A program made the position numbers and the translations under genes. The notes under the pieces were generated by a model. That model ran no database searches. It was not told the DNA's origin and saw nothing but the letters and a program-made list of their open reading frames with translations. DNA of 64,000 bases from Anticarsia gemmatalis (Eukaryota > Arthropoda > Insecta > Lepidoptera > Erebidae): NCBI RefSeq assembly GCF_050436995.1, contig NC_134757.1:6832501-6896500 (forward strand). Reading direction: 5' to 3'. Below are positions 12,101-27,100 of this stretch, piece by piece; the first letter of the stretch is position 1; every line of letters starts with the position of its first letter.

Positions 12101-15100
12101 GCTGAGTATCTGACGGCATTATCTAGCCGTTTGCAAGTGCTCTACCGCTTTTCATATCTTTTGAATAAAACTTGCTGTAATATTACTTTTCTGCGAGTTT
12201 GCGATTTTAATTTGTACAAAGTAAATTTCTTGTCAGCTCAGGAATAATTTCACAGTAAGTTTACTACGTTATGGTTTTTTAATACACAGATACCTATTAT
12301 TATAAATACATATTTTATTCACTTGAGGCCATTTGGCAAGGTCAAAGATTGATGGACAATTCAAGCGAGCGAGCAAATGTTGTCAATTTATTGCAGTTTG
12401 TATAATATATATTTATTTTACATACACAATCATTTAACGCTAGAAATATAAATTTATATAAAAAGTATTTTGTATCCTAATGAACTCTCACAATTCAGAC
12501 GGAGTTTCGAAGTAAAGTGACTTGAAAAGAAATTATAAAAAATTTATAGCTCGACTGAAAAGAAAATAATTTGTAAATAATATGGTTAAGTCGGTACAAG
12601 AAGAGATAAAATAAGCGGAGCAGCTGTATAGAGGCAGGCGGGGACAGGGAGCCCTGACAATCTCGTTATAGATGTGAATAAATAATGAGTAAGCATTAAG
12701 CTCGCCTTTCCCGCGCAGGGGGCGACTGCCGAGTTGCCTTTGTTGTCGGCGCTGTTTACTGCGCCGGGGATTGCGCCCGCCGCAAGCCCAATTTATTCCG
12801 CTAATCGAGCCTCACCTCGCTCGGCTTAAATTAATTAACAACGACTTAACCCTACCATATTAAATTTACATATGATCGTTCACTTATATAGGTAAATATA
12901 CTTTATTTTCTTTCTCTATCTATACGATTTAGATTACACATTAACGACATTATGTTTTCTTTTAAAATTCACTTTAACACAAAGGATTGACTTCTTACGT
13001 CGTAAAATATCTATTATTGCTTAAAGTGGTTCGATTTTTATAAGAGAGTAATCAGCGGTACTTTTTATGAACTTACGCCGATTAAATTGTAAATTATCTC
13101 TTTTGTTTATTTTATCACAAGCTCGACGCGGGGCATCTGTGCGTTCTTCTTACTTCAAAGGAAGGCGGTGATATGTGCGCGCCCACGGCCAGGTGGACAT
13201 GTCCGACATTCCGTTAGCGCACTGCCAATAAGGTTAGGAGTAGTTCTTATAGCGCTGATCCCGAATAAAGAATCCCTTATTATCATGAAACTTTTTCTGG
13301 AATCTCAAACCCAAATCAGATGCACGAGTTATAAATTACAGCATTGAACAGCTTGTTAACAATTAAAATAGAGTGAGATATATATCACATATCAAAACGT
13401 CGGCTATTAACTTGGGGCTATTTCGCAACAAAGCGTTGTTGCATAAGAGGATTCGGTCAAAGAGAAAGAGAATTTCGACGCGGGCTTTGTGCGCCAAATT
13501 GAATTGAATGTCATACATAACGCATTCCGCAAGCTCAAAGGGAGTGTAATTGCGATCTGGCGGCTCCATTTAAAATGTATCCGTGCAAATCTGAGCTAAG
13601 CACAGTGTGAGCCATGAGACGGCATAGTTTCCCGAGGCTGGTAACCAGTGTTTAGTGTTCGCGTTGCAAATCGCGCGCCCATCCACTCGTGTCGCTTTGC
13701 GCGAGTTGGTCGTTTGCCAGCCGCTTTGTTTTATCACTCTCGCGAACTATTTGGCATCTAAACAATGTTTCTATTTAATGATACAGAAAAATCACGTCGA
13801 ATATTTCAATGTGTCATCGCTGATATATTGATTTCTTAATTTTAATAAATTTGCTTTCAATATAGAGATGGAACATCAGATGTTTAGTATATAAACAGCT
13901 GAATTTATAATTTTTGAGCTCATACCTAATAGTGCTAGCTGGCAATTTAAATTCAATTTTAATTGTAGGTACACACTAATGGAAAACATTTTAAAATCAA
14001 TCAGTAGTCAATCACGGGCGGCTCTATTATTTGCTTTATTCCCTAATAAAATAATAACGTCGTAAAAAGGAGCAACAAACCAAAAGAGATAAAGAGAGAA
14101 CATAATAAAAACAGTGCAATTTTAGGGGTATTTTGTCGAGGTTATATCCATAAAGCGAGTGGAGTGAGGGTGGGCGCCCCCACCTCCGACCCGCCGTGGG
14201 TTGTAATGAATAAACTCAACCGGGAGGTTCTATCATTTTATTTAATTCCGCAATGGGAGCGATCATACCTTAAACACTTAACAAACTGATTTGTCAGTAA
14301 TGTTGAGGTTTTATTGCGTTTATACGTTTATAAAATTTGATGTACCGGAAGTTAATCGTAATGTCTGTGTTCTTATACTCAATTCTTATACAAAACAAAC
14401 ATATCTAAAACTCAACCTAAGCATTCATTACGCATGATTTATAAATATTATTTACTGAAAAACTGCTTTTGTTTTAACAAGCAAGGAAAATACGTATTAA
14501 CAATCATTATCTGTATGTAAGTAAAACATTCCAATATAATCTTACTAAAAATATACTGAACAGCTAGAGGATGTTAAAAATGTTGCAACAAGAACATTTA
14601 AAAAGGGGACGAAATGGAGTGGAGAATATTCACACATAAAGTAAACCTGCGCTCGGAAAATATTTCTGCGAAACATGAGAGCTGTAAAGCCCTGTAGAAC
14701 AAAGGTATTAAAGCGAATTTTCAAGCTCGCTCGGCGGGAATACAGGGAAAAGCGACTCTACGGCACCACTAACTCATTTTGTTTGCTCTCCGTATAAAAA
14801 TGTAGTTTGTTTCTGAGCGTTTGTAAACGGCGCGCCGACAATTGTGGGTGGCTTGTGTTATTAAGCTTTAACCAAACGCATTTTATTTTCGGTTAAATTT
14901 CTATATCAAACTTTGGCCACCAATTCGTAAAATATCTTACGCAGAGTTCGTGAGACAGTGATCAGCAAAGACGCAACATGGTATAACTGTTATTACTAAC
15001 TACTAATCATTTAAACTGGATCTCTAGACTTGTAATAACATTCTCAAAATTCAACATTCTGTTAAAACTATGGATTGTACTAAAAAGTACTAAGTCTATA

Positions 15101-18100
15101 TCCATTAAACAAAGATGTATATTTTAATCTTCTATCTGGACAAAAAAATGTAGCCGAAAAACTTTTTCATCGCTTCGTTGCTTTATTATACTGAACACCA
15201 GATATCGTTTTACTATAATCATCAATATAAGTAAAACACAATAAACCTGGCCGTGTATAATAAACATATAAGGATGGCGGCGGATCACTAGTTTCAAAAT
15301 AAATTTACATAGTAACGTGAGTTGAAAATAGAGAGGGGAAACTAAGCGAAACGGCGAAGAGCAATGAGGCGATGCATAAAGTCGCTTCGAGACGAAGTAT
15401 AAAACAACAAAGTGGTCGACGCATCTCGTTCGCCAGCATAAAGAGGGAAATAATCCGACACGACGAACACTAAAGCGTCTCAGAATGGTACTTTAGGGTT
15501 CATATATAATAATGATGTGTCTTACACGTATATTTTACGATATGTTGTGAAACAAGATCATACAAATTCATATTACAAAGCTATTAATAAAACATTTATT
15601 CATATCCAAGAAAAACGGCTTCAAACGAGAAAATTAAGTGGTGGATTAATGGTTTTAACGACAAATTACTATAAACGGTGGTCGTGATCGGAGGCGTGGG
15701 AGTCAAGTGAGATGGGGACGATAACGGCGTGTCGGCATCGATAAGGAAAAGTAATTTATGGCTTAACGTTAAGTAAAAATACAATAAGTATACAACTTGC
15801 TATTTTGTTCACTAAATAATTATTAAGAAGAAACCGGCGTCTTGTAAACACAATGTAAATTGTTAACGTAGACCCGGAATTAGAAAACAAGAAACAAAAA
15901 CTACGATTTAACGAGGTTTTCTTGTTAATTTTCGTATCATCCAGCTAAATGTATAATATTAATATTAACGCATGAAATGCATTCTACGTAATAACAAGTA
16001 ATTACCATAGTACGTTGAGTAAGCTCGGGCGACAAGCACGCTCCAATGACTTTGTCTTGGACGTAATACAATCTGTAAAGCGGTGTGGGGAAGCGCTGCG
16101 GTATATTTAAACACCTGTCATCCCCCCGACTCTCTATGGATCGCCTAACTTAGATTACTTTATAATAATTCCCTGAAATTTCACTCCAGACGGAATATAT
16201 AAATTGGCTGTTGTCGCGAAGTTAGCGAATTATTAATGGCCGTGGAACGGTTAAGTCCGACGGGCGGTTTATTCTACTGCTTTATCACATCGTCCTCGGG
16301 TAACATGTTTGTTTTCCCGGTTCCTTGTACCACTAACGATCTAGAGCTGTTTACGACAAAAATAACGACCGCTTTCGCTAACCGTTTACTCTTTACCTTT
16401 TGTAAGCATATTAATCCGTATAAGTATACGTAAGGATATGTAAGTACAAAAAAAATATGTAAAGCAATTTTACTAAGAAAATGTTTCATGAAACTTAATG
16501 ACATAAAGAAAGTGTATATTGTATAAGAGGTCTAGGATAATGAGTTATCAACAACTACATCTTCGAAATAACTAAACGAACATAATATATACATTAGATG
16601 ATCGCCAATAAAGGAATTATGCGACTTAAATAGGGTTCGCAATGTGGTATCGGTGGACTGGGGTGTTCGACTGTTGGTGTAACATTCCGACGAACTTTGC
16701 GGCCGGCTAATTACGGCTGGTCCCGGGTCGTACTGAGAACGACGACGTGCAAATAGCCGAGCGGCTTATCTGCGTAGCGTGTCATGTATGCCATCGTGCT
16801 ATGTACCAATTAATAATGCTTTTAATTGCATAGCAGATTTACAGTTTTTTCGTACTTTGTGAATGTTTCGTATCCAATGCATGATCGAATATGAGAAACA
16901 TTCCGATTTTTATTATCTATAGCTGGCTCAGCTGATTTAGCATAACGAAACATCTGGGAAGAAATAAGTATAAGTCACAGAAGTGAGAATTAAGCACATC
17001 TAAGTCCGTAATAGTGCTGCAATATCATAAACAGCAGTGTTACCACGTTAGAAGCAAGTAAGCTTATATGCAACTTCAGTGGTTAAATGCGCTCTGCATT
17101 CAAAGCACGTTGACATGCGTTTATCAGAGCGGGAGCTCAGACCGCAGTCGGGTGCAGTGACAAACGGAATCGCAGAGTGCATCCCGAGTGAGCTGCTGAT
17201 CCGTCGAGAGATATCTCGACCTCGGCGTCGAGTGCTAACACTCGCCTGCCTACGGATGATTACAGCCCTTTGACGAAGCCTCTTTGTCCTACACGTTTCG
17301 CAAGCAACAATGTTTTTCGCTTTCACTTCTAAGAAATATTATAACTTAAACAAAGTATTTACTTTCAAGTAGTCAATACGTTTGTAAACACGCGTATAAA
17401 TACGAAAGCTTTTTAAAACCCGTGCTACTTCGAACGGAAACTGAGCGATAGAAATAAGTCCATGTTTGGCATTTTACAAAGGCTTGAAATGTGAGAGTTG
17501 TAAGTATTTGTGTTTAAGGTTCAGTTTACATCGCTGCAAGTTAGGTCTTATCTTAGTCGAGCCGGTTAGACTGGAGCACGACGGAGTAATAGGAATCTCC
17601 GTAGAAGTTTGCGAGTGGGTGAGCCTGCGGGCGACTAAAGGGTGGCATAGCGGGGTACGGTGACTCTTGTTATTACACCCTCTCACCTACGCAAGGAGTT
17701 TCTGTGCCGAGCCGTACTGTAGCGCAAGATTAAGACGCTCCTCGCTTTGCTGTTAACACTCCTGCTTCCGTTCTCCTTATTGTGAATAGCGTTAAGTGTG
17801 CCCCACACTTTCAGTAAGCAGCCTTTCAAATTGTGTTTGAAATGCTCAGAAGCCATTCTTCACCTTCTATTAATATATTAATTCTATTAATTTTACAATG
17901 ACGACTACATGTACAACGGTATATGTAAAATTCAGTGTTTTAGTTAAAGCGTAAATTCGTTCGTAAAACAATACATTAAAAATTTGAACATAATATTCAA
18001 AGGGTAACAATCATAAATCTACAGCTGAGAGAACAAGATGTCAAAAAGTAAACTGAAACCAAAATCGTTTACTTCACATTGTTACATTTCACCACTCCGG

Positions 18101-21100
18101 TTATAAATAAAAGTGCCGAAGAAAAGCCAGATAAGACGGCAGAGAAATAAGTTTAACCGAACGGGAGAAAGCATTATCATTGGCTCCGAGCAAGGAACAA
18201 AAGAAAATGGTGGAGAGCGAGCGTACGAGAGTACTTTATAGGCGCGTAAATATGTTTTATATCCCTCTACTGTCTGTTATACACTGGCGCGCCGCCGAAC
18301 TCATCCCCTAGTGCCACCCACCCTCGCCCCGAGGGTTGCCGCGCTCTCGGAAATGCCGAGCTTTAATAAAACATATATTTTTCCGAGCGAGGAAAATACT
18401 GGGGAAACTCGCAATTTGTTCTTTCACTTTATGCTCGTTTACAAGACAAAAGTAGAACATTCTAGGAACATTATGTTAATCACGTAGGTATGTAGTTTAT
18501 TATAATTATGGTAGTTGCATTAATATACAAGGTTGCTAATATATTGTGGGTTTGAAGTGTTCGTGGATGGATGAAATGTTAAGTGCGAGTAAGTCATAAA
18601 GTGTTACGTGGGCGGCGAGGGGTTTGTGTAGTCGATCGGCAGAACTGTGACATTGTAGAACTTAATGGTGTTGCGGTGACCCTTATCTCGCGTGCCACAG
18701 TGCCGTCGCCGTGGGTGCGGGCAATTTATTGCGGTACATGTGGGTATGCCGCACTCGACCCACTAGTAGAGTTAACATTCATTAGCTACACGTTTTTCTT
18801 CAGTACGCGCAAATATGTGCCAGACATTAAGACATAGAAATTTATTTCTTTAATTTTCTAAAAGCGAACACAATTCATGTAACTTAAATCAAATCTTCAC
18901 CAAAATTGCTGATTTGAAAATGTCTTAAGTATTCCTCGTAAAGGAAATGAAAGAAATAAGCCCGCGTTGAAAGATCATAAAAGAGAAGTAGCGATTAAGA
19001 TAATGTTGAAAACAAATTATGTTCCGATTCTGTGGAGTAGATTAAATTATTTTCTTGTTGCTTCTAAAACGAGTTCTAAAGGAGTCGTAAGCGGCCGCCC
19101 AAGGAGAGAACGCTAAAGAAAACTGGTGTGTCGGAGCGAGACCGTTTTGCTGTTACCGCAACGAGGCACAGACTGAGCCATAAAATATTACACGAAACGA
19201 AAGAAGCTCTTTCAATTAGCCAAGCGAGTTCGGGTGTTAGGTATATTTCGCCAGTTGCCATTGTTAAATAAAATGCAAACATTTTACTTCAAACGACAAA
19301 TATAAAAATAAATACTCACGTAAATTATTATGTCCTTGCGGCTTTATTAACACAACTATTATATTTTAAAATCTTCCAAACAAGGTAGATTATTGCTATC
19401 GTTATTTGATCTTGTAGCATCCAATCAGTATTCATGAGCTTATTAATGTGGTGAGAACCCCCTATTCTCCACAGTTGTTACGCACAGATGGAGCGCCCAC
19501 CGTCGGTAGACCACCGCCCGCTAAATCGACTAGAAATTATATGTCCACCAGATGAATGATGATGAGCTCACGAACAAAACGTACTGATTTTTAATTTAAC
19601 GTTCTTATTTTAATTTACCATTTTGAAGTTTAATATATGCGATATTAATAAATAATGTTATACGTAATGTTTCAAAATGTAGTAGTATTATTTATTTACG
19701 CTGGTATGTAAGTTACATTAACTGTTAACGGCTAAGTTACGAGTGCGCAAACCGACGGATTGTGGTTATGCAGAGGCGGGCCGGTCCACCGTCGGCATGC
19801 CAGTTGCCGACTCCTGTTACTACTAAGCTAATAACAGAGTTTAGCGAGTCCAAGGAGTTTGCCCAGATTCATGCTCGAGCTATATTCATAACCTCTACTG
19901 TTTTCAGGAAACTTCGATACGGAAGTTCAATTTGCGTAACTACAAACAAGCACTTAACTACCAACGTACCCGCTGCACCGATATTTGTTAATACAAAACA
20001 GGCAAATCGTAATTCTACTGGTATTTCATTGAATATATTTTTACTTAAATCCACGTCGAAAATCTTATTTAGTACATGCAAGTGACTTAGGTACGGTAAG
20101 TTGACGTTTGAAATGATGTTACGGAAGCGTCTACGTAATTAGCCAAACGCGACCGGATTTGCATATCAAAGTGGAGGCATAATTGAACTCGGAGTGCAAA
20201 TAGCCCAAGTGGAATCGGATCGAGTTAGTGGCGCTCTCTAGCTAAGTGTAGCGAGCAATGGCAGCCCGCGCCCGCTACTACACCATCCTCTCTCACCTAT
20301 ACATCGCCCCGAGCCCCGGGCGATGTGCTCAATAGGGTTGAAAATCACAAGTAAAATACATGTATTTTTCAATCGGGCTTTGTATTTTTCAATAAAAAAC
20401 AGAAACTCTCAAAGAGGTCTTACGATGTATCTTTCGAAAGTTTCCGTTTTTTACATGTATTTTACATATATTTTACTGTATTTTAGGACTAATAATGATA
20501 AAATAACTTTATGGTTAAATCAGCATTAATCAGCATCCTCTTTTACATATAATTAAAAATCATTCAATTGGTTGTTGTCTTGTTCACAAATAAACCCCAA
20601 CAAATACTACTTGCACGATAATACATTATTTTTATTATTTTAACGAGCACGACAAAATGTGGCACTGACCGATATTATAACGACAATGAATAACCAACTT
20701 TACTAATTATTTCGTTGTAATTTATGAAAAATACATTGATTAATACACGTATTATACATGTAAACTTGTATTTTTCAAACAGCCCTATATTTGTATTATT
20801 CCAAAGTTACATGTATTTTACTGGAAAGTTTCAAAGTTGCGAAAAAAACAAATGAGTATCTTTCGCCATTTTCATCCCTAGTGCTCAACCTCGCTGTCAA
20901 CTTCACGGTATAATTTAATTAATCGACTACGGCACAACACAGAGTCGAGACTGATTTCCTCCTTCAGATATCCATTTACTGCCATTATTATACAGTTCAA
21001 CATCATATTCGATTACGTCCCGCATCAGGGGAAGGTTGTTTGATGTTGAATTGACGTTCTAGAGTAATCTGTCCTCTGCGTGTTTATTTTTACTAAAAAT

Positions 21101-24100
21101 AAACGAATGAATCTCTAAAATTGGAAAGAGCTACAACTGTTTATTGTTATGTACAAGGCCGTTTGATATAAATATAAAATAACACGCAGAACTAGCTCTA
21201 TATCAGAAAAGAGACATTTACTTTGAATTTAAAATGGTACGTACGGTACGTTAGAAGTGTCAATTATTTTCCCTAGTCTTGTTTATCAGGTTAATTCACA
21301 AGATAAGAACATTAGGGTGATAACTGAAAATAAACTAGGATTTTTCTGAAATTTTTAACTCTACCTTAGACCGCTCAAGTGAACGTAATATCGTTTTATT
21401 TAAACTCAATATCACCTTGTACCTTACAAGATGCTTAATAAAAATCTGGGAATCTATTTAACAACAAGAGATGGATTGCCTAATAAAACACTTATACTTA
21501 GTCCTCCACGGAGAAAATTGAGAGAAATTGAGGGTGGGGTGTTTCGGACGGAGCAGGCAGCGAAGCGGCCAGATAATTAGATTAAGGGGAACGTGGCCGA
21601 GCCGGGGTTGCGGCCGCTTCCGAACAATGGTATCAGTCTTTTAAAGCTTTCGGATTTGCACGACTGCCGTCACAGATTGTTCTTATAGTTTATTTTTCTG
21701 TTTAAGACGAGGAGTGTGGTGTGGAAATATTTTTAAATTATACTTTCGAAGTGGTTCTTTTTAACTTCAGTTATTGAAATGTTTATACTGAAAGAATAGC
21801 TTTTGCTAATGTTGTTAGCTAAGCTATGAATTTACATCTTTAGTAACTTGTTTTACAGGAGTATATATCATGCTTCAAGGACGTCCTTAATGATTATAAC
21901 TAAAAATATTTTGCTCTTAGCATGTGTCATCAATTATTGAAATGTATGCACATACATAACTTTGGAGCAACTACATCAGATTGATGAATCTTTTTTTTTT
22001 CACATTTGAGCAGTCAATTATTTCTTCAAAGGGCAGAAAAACATAATTATTTTGTATGTATAAAATGTTGCACAGATGGTCGTAGTTAGTCGCAGTAAAG
22101 GCGGTGTAATGTATTTAATTACGGGCACTTGCAGACTGCGCCAATCTCGTAATTACTGAACAGAGCGACGGCGCGTAATCAGCGCCCTTTGCCACGTCGA
22201 CACGCGTCGGAGAGCGCTCAACGCTCAAACTCTGGCTGCTTTTGACTCGCATTTCACAACCTGTTGACGAGTTAGTTAAGCCCCTAGAGCGTGCACAGTC
22301 CGACTACAAAGCGGACTTCATATTACTCTTCCGCTGGTCTTGCAAGAGCTACTAAATGTACATACATTATGTAACTGCAAATGCTTTAATACAGTATACC
22401 GATAGTTAATCCAGGAACAGATAAGAATCTTGTTAAATTCATAAAGTCCTCAGTTTAACTAAACAATTTCGTAAACAGGTGCTTAGAACATGGCGTTCCG
22501 CCTGCGAGATTAATCACTCTGTACTCACAAGTCCGGCCGGGTAATAAACCGGGAACGAGCAACTTCGCCACTTACATTACACGGACATTTATTTCCAACG
22601 CTCTGTTTCAACTTTTCAAACTTTCAAAGAGTCGAGGAGTTGGGAGACTGGTTTAATTAATTTACGCGATTCGTAAATATCCTTTAGAAACATGAACTGC
22701 CAAGTTTTGAGAAGAATTATTAATATTGAAGTACTTGCCTTGTCATCGTCGCCTTCGCTATCACACTGTAAAAGAAGAAAACACGCATTTTAGTTATGTT
22801 GAATTATCGTTAAATTATTATTTAATATTATGTAATTCATGCACGTTCAATAGCTTATTACTAAGATCTAATACAATACTTAAAGCTAACCGCCTCAGAG
22901 AACCAAAGCCGAATATGCCAGAAAGCTTATTGTCAGCGTTTTTATTTTATTTAACTTCGTCTTATTAGATATTTCTAATATTGGTCTAAGATAAACAATA
23001 CTGACACCTAATAAATAAAGCGTGCATTTATTTTAAATATTATTTAATTGACAATCACTTAAAATTTCAGACTTTTACGGGTTTCACGGTAATTTAAGTG
23101 TCCGTGAAACTGTAATAAACATCATTAGTAGCTTTTGAAAACATACTAACAATTTATGTTGTTTGCCTATGAACCAATTGGGGAAAAGTTAAATTCATAA
23201 GGGAGAAGAAGGCTATTATCGTAACATAAATCGACGAATACGTTACTCGTTATTTATGAGGTAAGTTCACGCCGGGGGAAACAACAAGGGATCAGGCTGA
23301 GATATTACAATTTCAAATAAATACAGAACATGAAGTATTCAGGACGGGCGCAGGTAATGTTATGTAGTACGGGACGGCACCGCCTCGACAAATCTTGTGA
23401 TTTAGTTGCGATACGCGCCGAATATCGAACAGGGTCTATGTGTGTTGCGTGATCTGGGTAAATTTGCACACAGTAATAGAGAATTATAGCTATTACATGT
23501 TATTTGGATCTAAGTGGGGGTTTATTGTTTCAATTTACATTAATTGAGCTTCAGTCATTATTTTATGGAGTCTATTGATTTTTCCCACCAAAATACAAAG
23601 CTTAATATAGGCGGTAATAATTAATTAATCCGTAAAACTACACAATTAACTAGGTTTTAATATCTTAAACAACAAAGCAGCAAGCGCTCTATTAGAAGAC
23701 TGTAAAAGGCGTGCACGGTGAAAAATTAATATCAAATAGGTATAAAACGATTACACAGCAAACTGACAACATTGAAAATACTCACGATATAGCCTTTTCC
23801 GGAACTACAGCGGCTACTGGCCTGTAGGCAGGAGAGAGAAAGCGAACATATGAGTGGATTGGAGTGACTAGGGGTGGTGAAGTTTGTCTCGTCTCTCCTA
23901 AGATTCAACCAAGCTATCAACTATTTGTCAACAGCCATGTGATTAGAATTTATAATTTCATTGAAAAATTATTGCCAATTCTATATATTTTACTAATAAT
24001 TTTTCATAAGATATCATCAGGTCATAGGAGAGGCGAGACAGTATGCAACGAAATAGATGAAATTTTTTCACGATCTAACACTCAGTACAATCACAACACT

Positions 24101-27100
24101 AAGTGAAATTTTGACATGCATCTGAAGGATTTTTGTAGTTGTAATAAAGCATGGAGCACTAACAACATTTGTGACCTCAGGGTTATCGGCACGAAGAGGA
24201 TATCGGTTTCGCGAACGTATCATTTTCTTAAAGAATTTCTTCATAAACAGAAAAAAGACACGGTAGGGCTCTTGCAGAGAGGTTTACTATGCGCTAATGA
24301 CACGGCTAGGTTTGCAAATTCATAATGGTGGACGCAAGGTTAAACGATGCTAGAAGAGATACTCACGTCACTAAGACGGTCGCGGGAAGAATCGGGATCG
24401 CGAGGAGCCACCGAACTACCCGTAAGTCTTTCTGACGCCCGGCCACTGTCATCCGACGTACCAGCGTCCTGAAGCAGCGTAATACCCTGTATAAAAGAAA
24501 TTCAGGGTAAATTATATGCCCATACTTAACAGGGCAAGAAAATCATAAGCTTTCTTACGCACTTAAGTGATAGCGACTCGTGTACAGATACCTTAAGAGC
24601 AATTTTTTCACAAAGAGGGGAGTAGAGGAAAAGCTTTTTATATAAGGCTCACAAAATTGAGCGGTAACTAGGATATAAGAAAACTTGATAAGACGGGCCG
24701 GGAAAGCGAGGGTGCGGGCGGGATGAGTGGAGCCGACCCATAACGTAACGTGCCCCGGGCCCCGACAATAAAAAGAGTTTTCCATTTATCACATTTCGCG
24801 TCTATTTTACGGTAGGGTTCGAAAGGCGCTCGTTCAAGCGGGGGAAGAGACTGTGATGCTGAGCGACGAGCGCTGTACAGGACTGCTAAAGAAAATAAAA
24901 CGAACATAACTCCCTGTAAACGGATAACTACGACGACCCTTTTACAACAGACTTCCAAATGATTATCACAATAACATTGCGTTGTAGTAGTTTTCCCGCA
25001 GCATTTTTTTTGTCTTTCGTTGTAATGAATGCTGAATGCTTGCACTAACCCATTTCGTTAAAGTATTTTATGTTCAATGGACGATCCAAATTTTTTTTCG
25101 GCCGAAGTTTATTGCCCTCAGTTAATAACTTATTTATAACGTGTGTTGTAGATAATAATCGCAGTTCAATAGTTACGTATATCTTTACGTCTCGTAATCT
25201 ATCTTTTACGACGAACAAATAATTATGTTAAGCAAATCTTAAGATGAACATGTTACCATATCGTTATTGCCATTATAATAACGTATATTACAGCAACCCC
25301 TCTAAACAAAACCCAAGTAGGTTATCAACTTGACAAAAACAATAAAAGTTGAATACGATCTCCTCACATAATAGACAACAAAAAGACATACGCCTAAGAT
25401 TATGTCGCCACTTCTAATAAAAGGGATTGCTTTCCGACCCTTTACATATATAAAACAAGTTAAGTAGAGTCGCACATATCAATTTAATCCGTAGCTCGTA
25501 GGCGAGTCAGATCCCTCTAATCCCTGAATGGGTCGTGTCTTTTGGAGTTGTAACGGGGGATGTTGCCACATAATTACTTTCGCTCATTATCGTACGCCCT
25601 AATTATAGCAGTAACACAGTTGACTTGTTCTCATAGCCGTAAGGCTCGTTTAAGGGTATTTGTAGTGACGTTATTTCTCTAGTATTAAGATATTTCTGCA
25701 TCTCATCGGGACAAAAAAGCATTCAAAAGTTCCATAAAATTATGGCCCAAGTGTATTTTTTGTGCAAATACCCGCATAGAATATGAAGGTGCATTAGAAA
25801 GAAGATAAATTATCTGGGCTTTTATTTACTGATTTTGAATTTGCGTGTAAATGGTCTGTGATGCTAAGGCGAGTGGCTGGCGGGAAGTAGTCGTGCCCGA
25901 CCGTCGACACAACCGCTAATTGAAACAACGACCGCAGCCAAACATTACTTATTCATGAGAAGTCCATATGGCGGCGAAACGTGACCGACGAGATAAATCA
26001 TTCAATTACATTTTTCATGAACAGACAGACACTTCACTAGTGCATAACTAACTACTCTCGAAAGCTGAGCTTAACGATAAATGTAAGATAATAATTATTC
26101 ACATTATGAAATATCTCCGTGGTAGTATCGTATTACTGCCGCCATCGGCTAGGTAAGTTTGGTTTATTGATTTCGCTTGTATAATTTATTTTATAACGTC
26201 ACAGTAATAAAGTATGTCATGGATATCGTAATGAGAGAGTGCAAACCCTAGTAGTGGCATTATTAAGCGAGCGGTTGCCACCTCAGTGGCAAAGGCGCGG
26301 TGTCGTTAAGTGACGTATTGCATAATTTATTTATGTTGCAGCACGTTACTCCTCTTAGTGGAAGGAGACAACGACCATACAAAACATGCTTCCAAAAGTA
26401 AAACATAATGTAAAAATATTACAAATTACGAGATAAATTAAGCTAAAGGTTCATTTACCGAGAAGGGTAACTTAGTTTCACAAAAAGGCAAAATTTGTTT
26501 AGTAATATCTCGTAAAACGACTGTCAAACATTAAAATAAATTTAAAAAACTAAGAAAATTTGCGTGAAGAAGAAATCAATGTAATAATTTTCTGAATTCA
26601 ATCGAAAAGGTTTATGCAAATATTAATGTTAGAATCAAAGGATCCTTTGAAATGATATCAAACATAAGTTTATTCCATCATCATAAAGGTAAATTCATAG
26701 AGGCTTAAATATTGGTTGGTATTATACAAATACACGTGGATTAAGCGCATCCAACAGCGGAGCAATCAGGTTCGATACCGACATAAAGCGGCGATAGCCC
26801 GTGGAATTTCGAAATGGAATTTTGCGACAGCCCGTTCTAGAATTAATATACTGCGGCAAGCCGAACGAATGCAATATGTGATTGAATTAATATTTTCAGA
26901 ATAGCGTGGGCTCCGAAACAAATTGTTTTACTGCAATTCAAACATTTATATCAAATGTAGTAACCATATAAATAACAAAGCTGTTCATTTGACTGAAGTC
27001 AAATTAAATTTTCATTCATAATTAACGACAGTTTGATATTATACACACCTACTTTACGTTAGGTATTGAAACATAGCGATTATTTAGTAGTTGTTAGCTT

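Larger units (their letters stand above)
3130..22738. other. tay intron 5 (about 19.6 kb)
   Basis: Mostly AT-rich sequence with no independent gene that I can support. Identified contents are a Helitron (4223-4493), a candidate cassette exon (7757-7975), a hAT-type MITE (20333-20880) and several GC/CpG-rich islands (listed separately) in AT-rich surroundings. Short ORFs on both strands lack splice-site or family support. Such a long first-half intron with scattered GC-rich islands is typical of developmental regulators with many enhancers, which is inference. Confidence 0.6.

Noticed and set aside
24668..25045. 125-codon ORF on the minus strand in tay intron 2
   Set aside because: Cys-rich start and hydrophobic middle, but no family resemblance, no splice sites in frame with exons 2 or 3, and no promoter or polyadenylation context. 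Probably chance in a GC-richer patch.
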